Below are positions 50,609 to 57,446 of a stretch of 57,446 nt of DNA, one piece after another (position 1 is the stretch's first letter; the number at the start of each line of letters is the position of its first letter). Source of the stretch: Deltaproteobacteria bacterium (GTDB taxonomy: Bacteria; Myxococcota_A; UBA796; SXON01); the NCBI GenBank assembly GCA_014191855.1, contig BJHF01000038.1:1-57446 (forward strand), given 5' to 3'. The position numbers were made by a program, and so were the translations under genes. A model generated the notes under the pieces. That model had not been told where the DNA came from. It made no database searches and saw nothing but the letters and a program-made list of their open reading frames with translations.

Positions 50609-52108
50609 ATGGCCCTCCCCCTCCTCCTCGCGTTGTTGACCGGCTGCGATCCGCACGACGCCACCGTGAACGCAAAGTACGCGATGTACTTCTCGGAAGC
50701 CGTATCGAGCCCGATCCTTCGGCTTCGCGCACAAGAGGCGTACGCGGCCCCGACGTGCAAGTTCGAGCAGAGCGATCCGCTCGCAGACGATATCGAAAGC
50801 GACCAGATCTTTGAAGACGATTGCTGGGCCGAAAAGATCGAAGTCGAGAAGAAGTTCCAGGAGGCATACGACCTCACTCCGTTCGATTGCCGAACGTTCT
50901 CCGGCGCGCCGTACAACGACAACCCCATCCGCATCCGCGATGCGATGATCCCGGGCTGGGAATCCGAGTACGAGGACTACTGCTGCGCCGAGGCCCGGGA
51001 CGACGACCCCGACAACGACCCCGACGGCGACATCTTCAGCACCAACGACTGTACCACCGTTACCGGCAAATACGCCGATTGGCTGGATGACAAGTCGTAC
51101 TACCTCAATCACGGTAACGTGACGACGTGGCGTGAAGAGGCGCTCATCACCTCCGAAGGCGACCTGCAGCTCACCGTGCACATGGACACGCCCTTCGGCG
51201 ATGTCCGCTTCGGCTGGGTGATCGATCCCGACTACGCGCCGACCGAGTGCGTAGACGATGGGGACGGCTCGAAGGAGCAGGCCTTGTTCGGCGATGAAGA
51301 CGTGGTGGCCAACTGGTCGGCCGCGGAGGAGCCCGGCACAACGCTGTACTACCTCAACGCAGGCGCCGCCCAGGTGAACCCTCACGACGCTTCAGTGGCC
51401 TGGGCGTTTGAGCCGGAATGGGCAGCGGGCGTGTCGTTCTCCCGGTTTGGGGACGATGATTCCTACATCTACACCGAGGACTATGCGGAGTACGACTACG
51501 CAACGTCGTCCTACCTCCCGTTCTACGTGAGCACGGATGACGACGGCAAGGTGACCGGCGGGTACGGGCAGTCCGGCAATCCGCGGTACACCGAGCTCAA
51601 CTGCGATGCCTCCTCACCGGCGGATTGCGCGAAGTTCAAGGATTATGCAGACTTCCTCGAGTCGATGAAGGACAACTTCAACAACGGCGGCGAAGACGCA
51701 GACGGCAACCGCGTCGAGCCCGCGCAGGATGATCTCGCGAACTACGGCCGGCTCCCGCAGGATGAGTACGCCTTCGAAGTGAAGGTGGAAGACAACTCCT
51801 GGCGCAAGACCGAGCCCGGCAAGGGAGACGACGCGTCCGGCTTCGACAACTGGGTCGGCGTCAACGCCAACTGGGTGCGTTTCCAGATGGAGCCGGCCGA
51901 CCTCGCGGCGATCGAGCCCGGCGCCCAGTCCACCCCGATCAAGGGCGACTTCCAGATGTTGCTGTACAGCCAGGACTCGTCGGGCTCGTACTGGACCTTC
52001 AACGGTTCCTTCGAGATCACCACGATCGAGCGCGACACGTGGGGCTACTCCCCCGAGCTCGACGAGATGAAGCGCGAAGAGAACGACACCAAGGCCTGCG
52101 GGGAGTAG
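50609..52108 (+). CDS. Highly acidic lipoprotein of unknown function
   Basis: 499 residues. MALPLLLALLTGC gives Cys13 as the anchor. The mature protein is very rich in Asp, Glu and Tyr (DIESDQIFEDDCWAEKIE, SYIYTEDYAEYDYATSSY) with several paired Cys, and may bind cations. Not recognised. GGAG six bases before the ATG (50599-50602) fixes the start over a nearby upstream Met. TATATG upstream may be part of the promoter. A stem-loop follows the stop. Confidence 0.7.
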   Translation: MALPLLLALLTGCDPHDATVNAKYAMYFSEAVSSPILRLRAQEAYAAPTCKFEQSDPLADDIESDQIFEDDCWAEKIEVEKKFQEAYDLTPFDCRTFSGAPYNDNPIRIRDAMIPGWESEYEDYCCAEARDDDPDNDPDGDIFSTNDCTTVTGKYADWLDDKSYYLNHGNVTTWREEALITSEGDLQLTVHMDTPFGDVRFGWVIDPDYAPTECVDDGDGSKEQALFGDEDVVANWSAAEEPGTTLYYLNAGAAQVNPHDASVAWAFEPEWAAGVSFSRFGDDDSYIYTEDYAEYDYATSSYLPFYVSTDDDGKVTGGYGQSGNPRYTELNCDASSPADCAKFKDYADFLESMKDNFNNGGEDADGNRVEPAQDDLANYGRLPQDEYAFEVKVEDNSWRKTEPGKGDDASGFDNWVGVNANWVRFQMEPADLAAIEPGAQSTPIKGDFQMLLYSQDSSGSYWTFNGSFEITTIERDTWGYSPELDEMKREENDTKACGE

Positions 52109-52116
52109 ACGCTCCG

Positions 52117-52144
52117 GGCGCCGCCGCGTTATGGTGGTGGCGCC
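52117..52144 (+). terminator. Stem-loop after the acidic lipoprotein gene
   Basis: GGCGCCGCC and GGTGGCGCC can pair over nine positions (one G-T pair) around a 10-base loop, starting nine bases after the stop. No U-run follows, so termination may be factor-dependent. The rest of the gap up to 52234 shows nothing clear. Confidence 0.45.
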
Positions 52145-52234
52145 GAGACGTCCTTCTCGTGCGGGTGCGTCCCCCTTCAGACACCCTGCGCGTCGGGAGG
52201 CTCGGCACTCCTATTTTTGGGGCTCGGTTCCGGC

Positions 52235-52765
52235 CTACCGGATGCGCCGGCTGATCTCCTTGAACAGCGGCCCGCCAGCGCGGCCCAACCAGCCGAACAG
52301 CAGGGTTTCGCTGGGAAGCACGGTCACGCCGGCGCTGCGCATCCATGCGATCCCGTCGCGCCAATCATCTTCGCGACGGGAAACGCACGCGTCGGGGACC
52401 ACGACCACCTCGTGACCGGAGGCGCGCAGGCCGAGGGCGGTGTGAGCAACGCAGATGTGGGTTTCCATGCCGGCGAGCACGAGCGTGCGCCCGGCGTGGA
52501 GGCACTGATCGAAGCCGGGCTCGTCAGTGGCCGCGAACGCTGTTTTCACGAACGGATCCGCTGCGGCGAGGCTGGCGACGGTCGGGCCGAGCCCCTGCGG
52601 GTACTGCTCGGTGAAGGTGAGCGGCATGTCCAGCTCCCGAGCCGCAAATACCAGGTTCTCCGCGGCGCGCAGCCCACGCGCCCGCGACGCCTCCGGCATC
52701 GCGCCCGCGAGTTTTTCCTGGATGTCGATGATCACGAGCTGGTAACGATTCGGGTCGAGCGCCAT
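52235..52765 (-). CDS. Isochorismatase-like cysteine hydrolase
   Basis: 176 residues. The Asp-Lys-Cys triad is visible: Asp14 in VIIDIQEKL, Lys74 in PFVKTAF and Cys105 in GMETHICVAHTAL. The superfamily contains nicotinamidases, isochorismatases and many uncharacterised amidohydrolases; this compact form resembles YcaC-type proteins. The ATG is the one that follows TACGTT by seven bases; a TTG three codons earlier (52774) overlaps that box and is less likely. It is convergent with the acidic lipoprotein gene. Confidence 0.87.
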   Translation of the reverse strand: MALDPNRYQLVIIDIQEKLAGAMPEASRARGLRAAENLVFAARELDMPLTFTEQYPQGLGPTVASLAAADPFVKTAFAATDEPGFDQCLHAGRTLVLAGMETHICVAHTALGLRASGHEVVVVPDACVSRREDDWRDGIAWMRSAGVTVLPSETLLFGWLGRAGGPLFKEISRRIR

Positions 52766-52772
52766 GGCCGCC

Positions 52773-52778
52773 AACGTA
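52773..52778 (-). promoter_or_regulatory. Putative leaderless -10 of the isochorismatase gene
   Basis: TACGTT with seven bases to the ATG. The divergent lipoprotein GTG is at 52818, with TAAGGC (52806-52811) six bases before it and preceded by GA, giving a GATAAG-type element. Confidence 0.4.
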
Positions 52779-52817
52779 CCCCGCCGCCTGCTGGGTGTTT
52801 CTTGATAAGGCGGCGCC

Positions 52818-53525
52818 GTGCTCTGGCTCCTCCTCGCCTGCTCCCGCCCCCCCGTCGACCTGGGCGTGTATAAATCCGGCGAAAACGCCGTGATTCGAGG
52901 GAGCTACACCGAGCCCGTTCGCGTGTGGGGGCCGGCGGGCACGTTCACGCGTGTGCCCACTCCAGGCCCCGAGGGCACCACGCTGCTCGGCGAGGCGGGG
53001 CCGCTCTGGGTCGTGGACCGCGAGCTCCCAGCGGTGGAGAAGGGGGCTCCCGTGCCGGCGGCGCTCGTCGAGCGCGCAGGCTTCCGGTTGCGGGAGGTGC
53101 TCGGCTCCACGCCCAGCCCCGAGATCGACCCAGTTCGCGGCGCCGGCGTGTCGCTTCGCAGCGTCGTGAAGATGCGACGAAACCTCGCCCCGCCCGTGTA
53201 TCTCGCCGTCGCGACCCGCGGCGCCCACGGCATCCCGGGCGAGGGTGGCCGCAGCGCGGTCGAGTCGCCCGAGGACTGCATCGCGGCGCTGGCGGTGCTG
53301 GACGCGGAGGCCAGCAAGATCCTGTCGAGCGCGCCGCTGCCCGGGGCCGAGTCCACCTGCGCCGTGCCGGTGCTCGCAACGCCCCTCGACATCGACGGCG
53401 ACGGGCAGATGGACGTGCTCGTGCACGGTCAGGCCGAAGCGAAGGGGTTCCGGGCGTGGTTTGGCATCGCCGCCGATGGCACGCTCACCCCCGGCGCCAC
53501 CTCGGTGTGGGCGGAGATCCCATGA
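52818..53525 (+). CDS. Lipoprotein upstream of the ammonia-lyase pair
   Basis: 235 residues, GTG start. LWLLLAC is a minimal lipobox signal (Cys8). The mature part has beta-strand-like segments (NAVIRGSYTEPVRVWGPAG, LGEAGPLWVVDREL) and one calcium-loop-like DIDGDGQMDVLVHG near the end, a single VCBS-like unit. Family not recognised. Its last bases overlap the first ammonia-lyase start (ATGA), so the three genes form one unit; what a surface protein does with them is unclear. Confidence 0.68.
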   Translation: MLWLLLACSRPPVDLGVYKSGENAVIRGSYTEPVRVWGPAGTFTRVPTPGPEGTTLLGEAGPLWVVDRELPAVEKGAPVPAALVERAGFRLREVLGSTPSPEIDPVRGAGVSLRSVVKMRRNLAPPVYLAVATRGAHGIPGEGGRSAVESPEDCIAALAVLDAEASKILSSAPLPGAESTCAVPVLATPLDIDGDGQMDVLVHGQAEAKGFRAWFGIAADGTLTPGATSVWAEIP

Positions 53526-55018
53526 TCGGGTTGGACGGCGTTTCTTTGGGGCTGGACGACCTGGTGGCGGTGGCGCGGGAAGGGCGGCGCGTCGCGCTGA
53601 GCCCCGCCGCGCGCGCAGAGATGAATCGCAGCCTCGCGTGGGTGGACGCAACGCTGGCTTCGGATGCACCGATCTATGGGATCAACACCGGCTTTGGCTC
53701 GCTCGCCCGGGTGCGGATCGCAGCCGCCGACACGAGCCTGCTGTCCCGCAACCTGATCCGCAGCCACGCGGCCGGCGTGGGGCCCGCCTGCCCGGAAGAC
53801 ATCGTCCGCGCCATGATGGTGCTGCGCGCGAACGCGCTCGCCCGCGGCGCCTCGGGCTGCCGTCCGGCGTTGGTTGAGACCCTGTGCGCGATGCTGGAAC
53901 GCAACGTCGTGCCTCGCGTGCCGCGGCAGGGAAGCTGCGGATCCTCCGGCGATCTCGCCCCGCTGTCGCACCTCGCGCTGGTTGTGTTTGGCGAAGGCGG
54001 CGAAGTGCTCGGACGGGGCGGCGGTGGCGTGGAGGCCATGCGGCTCGCCGGCATCCCGACGCTCACGCCGGCCGCCAAGGACGGGCTGGCGATGACCAAC
54101 GGCGCCCAGCTCACCACGGCCATCACCGCGTTGGCCCTCCACGATGCGCTGGTGTTGCTGCGCAGCGCCGAGCGAGCGGCAGCCATGAGCATCGAGGCCC
54201 TGCGCGGGGTCAGCCGGGCGTTCCACCCCGCCGTGCACGCGCTCCGCCCCCATCCCGGCGCCATCGAGAGCGCCGCCCGGCTGATGGAGCTCTTGGCGGG
54301 AAGCACGCTGGTCGACTCCATGCCCGAAAAGGTTCAGGACGCGTACTCGCTACGATGTACGCCCGTTGTGCTCGGCGCCGCGCGCGATGTGCTCCGTTAC
54401 GGCCGCGCGGTGGTGGAGATCGAGCTCAACAGCGTGACCGACAACCCGGTGATGCTGATGGACGAGCCCGTGGAGAACCACGCCTTCTCTGCAGGGCTCT
54501 TCCACGGCGAGCCGGTCGGGATGGCGGCGGACGCGATGAAGATCGGCGTCGCCGAGATCGCGTCCTTGTCGGAGCGGCGGTTGTATCGGCTCACGACGGG
54601 CTCGTTGTCGTCGCGGCTCCCGCCGGCGCTGGCCGGCCGCGACCGCCCCGACCTCGGCATGCTGGTGCCCCAAACCACGGCGGCGGCGCTCGTTTCGGAG
54701 AACAAGGCGCTGGCCTGGCCGATGACGGTCGACAGCATCCCCACCTGCGAGGATCAGGAAGATCACGTTGCGATGTCCACGACTGCGGCGTGGCGGCTCT
54801 GGGAGGTCGTGCAGAACAGCCGTCGGGTGGTCGCCATCGAGCTGTTGTGCGCGGCACGCGCCTTGCGGCTGCGGCTCGAAGAGGCGCCTGGCGTGCGGCT
54901 CGGCGCGGGCGCGGAGGCGGTGATGCCGCTCGTGGAGGAGCTGGCCTCGCAGCACGAGGTGGCCTCGGGTGCGATCGAAGCGATCGCCGCCCGCATCGCG
55001 GCGGGAGCGTTCGCATGA
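53522..55018 (+). CDS. HAL/PAL-family ammonia-lyase with Ser-Ser-Gly MIO site
   Basis: 498 residues. Nearly all catalytic residues of histidine ammonia-lyase are present: Tyr52 in IYGINTGFG, His82 in RSHAAGVG, Asn in MTNGAQ, Q-D-A-Y-S-L-R in the Gln277/Tyr280/Arg283 block, GLFHGEPV and QEDHVAM with Glu. The cofactor triad that forms MIO is Ser141-Ser142-Gly143 (GSCGSSGDLAPLSH) instead of the usual Ala-Ser-Gly; the cyclising Ser is kept. It should deaminate histidine or another amino acid, or act as an aminomutase. No urocanase or other histidine-degradation gene lies nearby, so ordinary Hut use is doubtful. It overlaps its paralogue downstream (ATGA). Confidence 0.88.
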   Translation: MIGLDGVSLGLDDLVAVAREGRRVALSPAARAEMNRSLAWVDATLASDAPIYGINTGFGSLARVRIAAADTSLLSRNLIRSHAAGVGPACPEDIVRAMMVLRANALARGASGCRPALVETLCAMLERNVVPRVPRQGSCGSSGDLAPLSHLALVVFGEGGEVLGRGGGGVEAMRLAGIPTLTPAAKDGLAMTNGAQLTTAITALALHDALVLLRSAERAAAMSIEALRGVSRAFHPAVHALRPHPGAIESAARLMELLAGSTLVDSMPEKVQDAYSLRCTPVVLGAARDVLRYGRAVVEIELNSVTDNPVMLMDEPVENHAFSAGLFHGEPVGMAADAMKIGVAEIASLSERRLYRLTTGSLSSRLPPALAGRDRPDLGMLVPQTTAAALVSENKALAWPMTVDSIPTCEDQEDHVAMSTTAAWRLWEVVQNSRRVVAIELLCAARALRLRLEEAPGVRLGAGAEAVMPLVEELASQHEVASGAIEAIAARIAAGAFA

Positions 55019-56511
55019 ATCCGGTCGACCTGAACGGCCAGACGTTGACAACTGCGCAGGTCGCCGAGATCGCCGCAGGCGCGCCGGTTCGCCTGGCGGC
55101 CTCGGCGCGCGAAGCCATGGATCGCTCGGCCGCAGCGTACCCGACGACGCCGAATGTGCTCGAACAGAAGCGGAAGTTCCTGATCGGGGGCGCGGCGGCA
55201 CATGGAGACGACCTCGTGCGGAGCTTCGTGCTCGGCCACTGCGCCGGCGTGGGGGATCCCTTGCCGTCGGGCCAGGTGCGCGCCCTGATCGCTTGCCGGG
55301 CGAACGTGCTCGCGAGCGGGCACTCGGGGGTGCGACCCGCGCTGGTCGTCGCGATGTGCCAGATGCTCAACGCGGGCGTGATCCCCGTCGTTCCCTCGCA
55401 AGGCTCGGTGGGCGCCGCTGGGGACCTCGCCCCGCTGGCCCACGTCGCGCGGGTGCTGTGTGGGTTCGGCGGGGACGTGAGCCTCCCCGACGGCTCGCTG
55501 GGGCGCTCCCCGCTCCCCCCCTTTACGCCCACGGCAAAGGAAGCGTTGTCCCTGATCAATGGCGCTACGCTCACCAGCGCCCTCGCCGCGCTGGCGGTGT
55601 TTCGCGCCGGTCGGGTGCTGGAAGCTGCTCTCGACGCATGCGCGCTTACGCTGGCCGTTTCGCGCGCGGACCGGGGCCTCCTCTCCGAGCACGCGCTCGC
55701 GGCCCGCGGCCACTCGGGTGCGCTGCTCGCCGCGCGGGGGCTCCGTGAGCGCCTCGGCGCCGCGGGCCTCGGCGCCCGCTCGCCCGACGCGTTCTCCCTG
55801 CGGGCCGCCCCCGCCGTGCTCGGCGCCGCCCTCGACGCGCTGGCGTGGGTGTCGGCGACCGTGACCACCGAGCTGAACGGCGCCTGCGACAACCCGCTCT
55901 GGTTCGAGCAAGAGGGCGTCGTGGAAGGGGGAAACTTCCACGGCGCGCCTGTCGCGCTCGCGATGGACACGCTCCGCATCGCCCTCACCCAGGCGGCGAC
56001 CCAGAGCGAACGGCGTACGTTCCGGCTCACGGCGGCGTCGATCACCAAGGACCTTCCGAGCTTTCTCGTTGAAGGCACCGGCCTGAACAGCGGGTTCATG
56101 CTCGCCCAGTACACGGCGGCTTCGTTGGCCAGCGAGTGCAAGGGGCTGTCCCACCCCGCGTGCGTAGACAGCATCCCGACGGTGCAGCACCACGAGGACC
56201 ACGTGAGCATGGGCCCGATCGCGGCGCGGCTCACGCTGCGGGTGCTCGAATGTGTGGCGGACATCGTGGCGATCGAGGCGCTCCTCGCAGCCCAGGGGCT
56301 CGACTGGCGGCTACGCGGGGATCGCGTCGTCGACGGCGTGCTCACCCGAGGTCCGCCGGAAACGTTCGGGCCGGGGATCCTCGCGCTGCACGCCCGCGTG
56401 CGGGAAGTGGTGCCGTTCTGGTCGGACGATCAGGTACTCCACCCGGCCTTGCTGGCGGTGGGAACGCTCGTGCGGGGTGGACTGGCCGCACCGGCGCCAA
56501 CGCCGTGGTGA
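55015..56511 (+). CDS. HAL/PAL-family paralogue lacking MIO, probable non-catalytic subunit
   Basis: 498 residues, clearly of the same fold (SGHSGVRPALVVAMCQMLNAGVIP, VDSIPTVQHHEDHVSM, NPLWFEQEGVVEGGNFHGAPV). The MIO triad is Ala134-Ala135-Gly136 (GSVGAAGDLAPLAH), so the Ser that cyclises is gone. The YGxNTGFG loop with the catalytic Tyr is replaced by NVLEQKRKFLIGG; the QDAYSLR block is PDAFSLR (Gln to Pro, Tyr to Phe). Arg and Glu of the active site remain. Codon use and frame are intact, so it is not a decaying gene. It may pair with the active neighbour in a mixed tetramer, or do a MIO-free reaction (inference). ATG overlaps the stop of the first lyase. Confidence 0.85.
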   Translation: MNPVDLNGQTLTTAQVAEIAAGAPVRLAASAREAMDRSAAAYPTTPNVLEQKRKFLIGGAAAHGDDLVRSFVLGHCAGVGDPLPSGQVRALIACRANVLASGHSGVRPALVVAMCQMLNAGVIPVVPSQGSVGAAGDLAPLAHVARVLCGFGGDVSLPDGSLGRSPLPPFTPTAKEALSLINGATLTSALAALAVFRAGRVLEAALDACALTLAVSRADRGLLSEHALAARGHSGALLAARGLRERLGAAGLGARSPDAFSLRAAPAVLGAALDALAWVSATVTTELNGACDNPLWFEQEGVVEGGNFHGAPVALAMDTLRIALTQAATQSERRTFRLTAASITKDLPSFLVEGTGLNSGFMLAQYTAASLASECKGLSHPACVDSIPTVQHHEDHVSMGPIAARLTLRVLECVADIVAIEALLAAQGLDWRLRGDRVVDGVLTRGPPETFGPGILALHARVREVVPFWSDDQVLHPALLAVGTLVRGGLAAPAPTPW

Positions 56512-56598
56512 CGCCGGCCTTCTTCCGGGGATAGTTCCCCATGCCGCCCGCGGGTCGGCTCCCACGGCCATGAAACGATCGAGGCGGCTTGGGGAACT

Positions 56599-56719
56599 GC
56601 CCGCCGGCTTCCTGGTGCACCGCACGCTCCAGGCTCTCGTGGGGGTGCTCAAGCTGGCAGGCGCCCGCGGCGCCTGCCAGCTTGGGCCGCGGAGACTGGA
56701 GCGAAGGAAGCCGGCGGGC
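56599..56719. repeat. 121-base nested palindromic element
   Basis: Three pairs of perfect arms share one centre: GCCCGCCGGCTTCCT (56599-56613) with AGGAAGCCGGCGGGC (56705-56719); CGCTCCAG (56625-56632) with CTGGAGCG (56696-56703); and CAAGCTGGCAGGCGCC (56650-56665) with its complement (56669-56684) around CGC. The transcript would fold into one long interrupted hairpin. It lies about 90 bases after the second lyase stop. The 56512-56598 stretch shows nothing else. Confidence 0.7.
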
Positions 56720-56730
56720 GATGGGGGTCC

Positions 56731-56756
56731 GGGGGGCGCGGAGCCCCCCGTTTCTG
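56731..56756 (+). terminator. Rho-independent-like terminator
   Basis: GGGGGGC (56731-56737) and GCCCCCC (56743-56749) form a 7-base stem with a 5-base loop, followed by GTTTCTG. It is 12 bases after the nested palindrome and just before the next gene's -10 element. It probably ends the lyase operon. Confidence 0.6.
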
Positions 56757-56758
56757 GA

Positions 56759-56764
56759 TAGCAT
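56759..56764 (+). promoter_or_regulatory. Putative leaderless -10 of the Pro-rich protein gene
   Basis: TAGCAT, preceded by GGA, with seven bases to the ATG at 56772. An ATG at 56763 overlaps the box and is therefore less likely as the start. Confidence 0.4.
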
Positions 56765-56771
56765 GGCCCCG

Positions 56772-57446
56772 ATGGTCCTCTTCCTCGTCGTGAGCCAGGC
56801 GCTCGCCGGAGATCCGACGCCGGCCGGCTCCGACGCGCCGGGGGAGCCGGCCGAGGCCGAGGGAGCGCCCGCGCCCCGCGAGGCGCCGCCGCCCGCGCCC
56901 CCGCCGCCGCCGGAGCTTCCCCTCTTCGACGTCGTCGTGGTGAAAAAGGGAGATCCGTCGCCCGTCGTCGCGCCAGCGTCGGCGGCGCCGACCGTTCCCG
57001 CGCCGGCCCTTCCCGCGCCAGCCGCGAGCCCGGCGCCGTTCGACGTTACCGTCGTCGCCCCCGGCGCGCGGCTCGGCGGCGAGATCACGCCACCGCCCCT
57101 TCCAGCGGGTACGCCCCCGCCCCCCGCGCCGCCCAAAGAAGCCCCACCGGGGGTGGCGCCCGGCGTATCGCCGACCGGCGCGCCGCCGCCGATCTCCGCC
57201 CTTCCCGGCTTTTCCCCTCCTCCGCCGGCCGTTTCCCCGCCCCCCTCCGTCGCCCCCGCCGCGCCGCCCGTGCTCGTCGTCGAGATCGCCCCCCCGCCCG
57301 CGGCCCCGCTGCTCCCTCCCGGGGTCGGTCTCCGGCTCACGAAGGGGGACTCTTGGCGCGTAAAGACGCGGCCGACCTTCGCTACACCACCGTGCAGTTC
57401 GCCCGGCTCGTGGGAGACCGGGAAACGCTGCGCGCGCTGGACAACG
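56772..57446 (+). CDS. Exported Pro/Ala-rich protein, cut by the window edge
   Basis: At least 225 residues. MVLFLVVSQALA is a signal peptide (cut before GDP). The rest is Pro, Ala and Val repeats with short beta-like units FDVVVVKKGD and FDVTVVAPGARLGGEI, perhaps repeated binding modules on a flexible spacer. Near the right edge this frame loses that character (from about 57350), while another frame starting TTG at 57353 reads ARKDAADLRYTTVQFARLVG, which looks like the start of a new protein. Either the Pro-rich gene continues in low-complexity sequence or a frame error lies near 57340. The remainder lies outside the window. Confidence 0.55.
   Translation, partial: MVLFLVVSQALAGDPTPAGSDAPGEPAEAEGAPAPREAPPPAPPPPPELPLFDVVVVKKGDPSPVVAPASAAPTVPAPALPAPAASPAPFDVTVVAPGARLGGEITPPPLPAGTPPPPAPPKEAPPGVAPGVSPTGAPPPISALPGFSPPPPAVSPPPSVAPAAPPVLVVEIAPPPAAPLLPPGVGLRLTKGDSWRVKTRPTFATPPCSSPGSWETGKRCARWTT

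Noticed and set aside
49580..51385. Long open frame (601 codons) on the minus strand
   Set aside because: It lies opposite the epimerase gene and the acidic lipoprotein, both with clear motifs or signals. Its sequence is Arg/His/Val-rich with no domain, as expected for an antisense shadow in GC-rich DNA.
55411..55425. Ala-Ala-Gly in the second lyase as a frameshift artefact
   Set aside because: Flanking residues GSVG and GDLAPLAH are in frame and perfectly conserved, and other catalytic residues are changed too, so a local error is unlikely.
54591..56345. Minus-strand open frame of 584 codons opposite the ammonia-lyase genes
   Set aside because: Low-complexity Ser/Ala/Arg sequence with no motif; the plus strand carries both lyases with conserved catalytic blocks.
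56651..56683. Inner 15-base hairpin as a replication origin or phage attachment site
   Set aside because: No DnaA boxes, AT-rich unwinding region, integrase or tRNA gene nearby; it is part of a larger nested palindrome.
1..57446. tRNA or rRNA genes
   Set aside because: No cloverleaf with TTCGAATC-type T-arm or conserved rRNA segment was seen by eye; a covariance scan would be needed to exclude an unusual one.

Overview
High-GC chromosomal window that looks like an uncultured or poorly studied member of the Myxococcota / former Deltaproteobacteria. The grounds are many short-signal lipoproteins followed by Asp/Thr/Ser-rich linkers, a large Ser/Thr kinase fused to an AAA ATPase and a TPR-like region, FHA and VIT/VWA proteins, VCBS/FG-GAP surface lipoproteins, a subtilase with a MYXO-CTERM-like tail, and an HNH relic of a type I associate with myxobacteria. 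No rRNA, tRNA, CRISPR array or insertion sequence was found. Genes are densely packed, with many ATGA/GTGA start-stop overlaps.

Layout. 1-7434 (minus): one operon running MerR regulator, VIT/VWA protein, YihY/BrkB, peptidoglycan glycosyltransferase, Imm17-like protein, SGNH hydrolase, then a lipoprotein cut by the window edge. It diverges from yfcG-hslR across a perfect palindrome. 8641-10833: FHA protein and an AAA ATPase with a consensus promoter. 10805-15193 (minus): zinc-ribbon membrane protein, diheme cytochrome and an IorAB-type molybdenum hydroxylase. 15306-18619: PD-(D/E)XK nuclease-like protein, HNH relic and a GNAT protein. 19271-22247: steroid-type redox pair, YlqF and TfoX. 22472-27285: divergent lipoprotein and kinase/ATPase. 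27252-34963 (minus): seven-gene coupled operon with a polyprenyl diphosphate synthase, three unrecognised small proteins, a CrtC/AttH-like protein, a 1091-residue FAD oxidoreductase and an FAD monooxygenase. This is a candidate undescribed isoprenoid pathway. 34984-39665: two sulfatase-superfamily genes, each coupled to an EF-hand gene and facing each other. 39706-53525: mostly lipoproteins, with a cupin-GNAT fusion, phosphoesterase, PEBP protein, subtilase, epimerase and isochorismatase. 53522-56511: two overlapping ammonia-lyase-family genes, the second lacking the MIO serine and other catalytic residues. A Pro-rich exported protein runs off the right edge.

Two signals run through the window. 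First, many operon-first genes have TAnnnn exactly six or seven bases before the start codon, so leaderless transcription appears to be a main mode here, while internal genes use Shine-Dalgarno sites or stop-start coupling. Second, intergenic regions at about 8.5, 22.3 and 41.3-41.7 kb share related hairpin elements. All functional calls come from reading motifs by eye; no database search was run.
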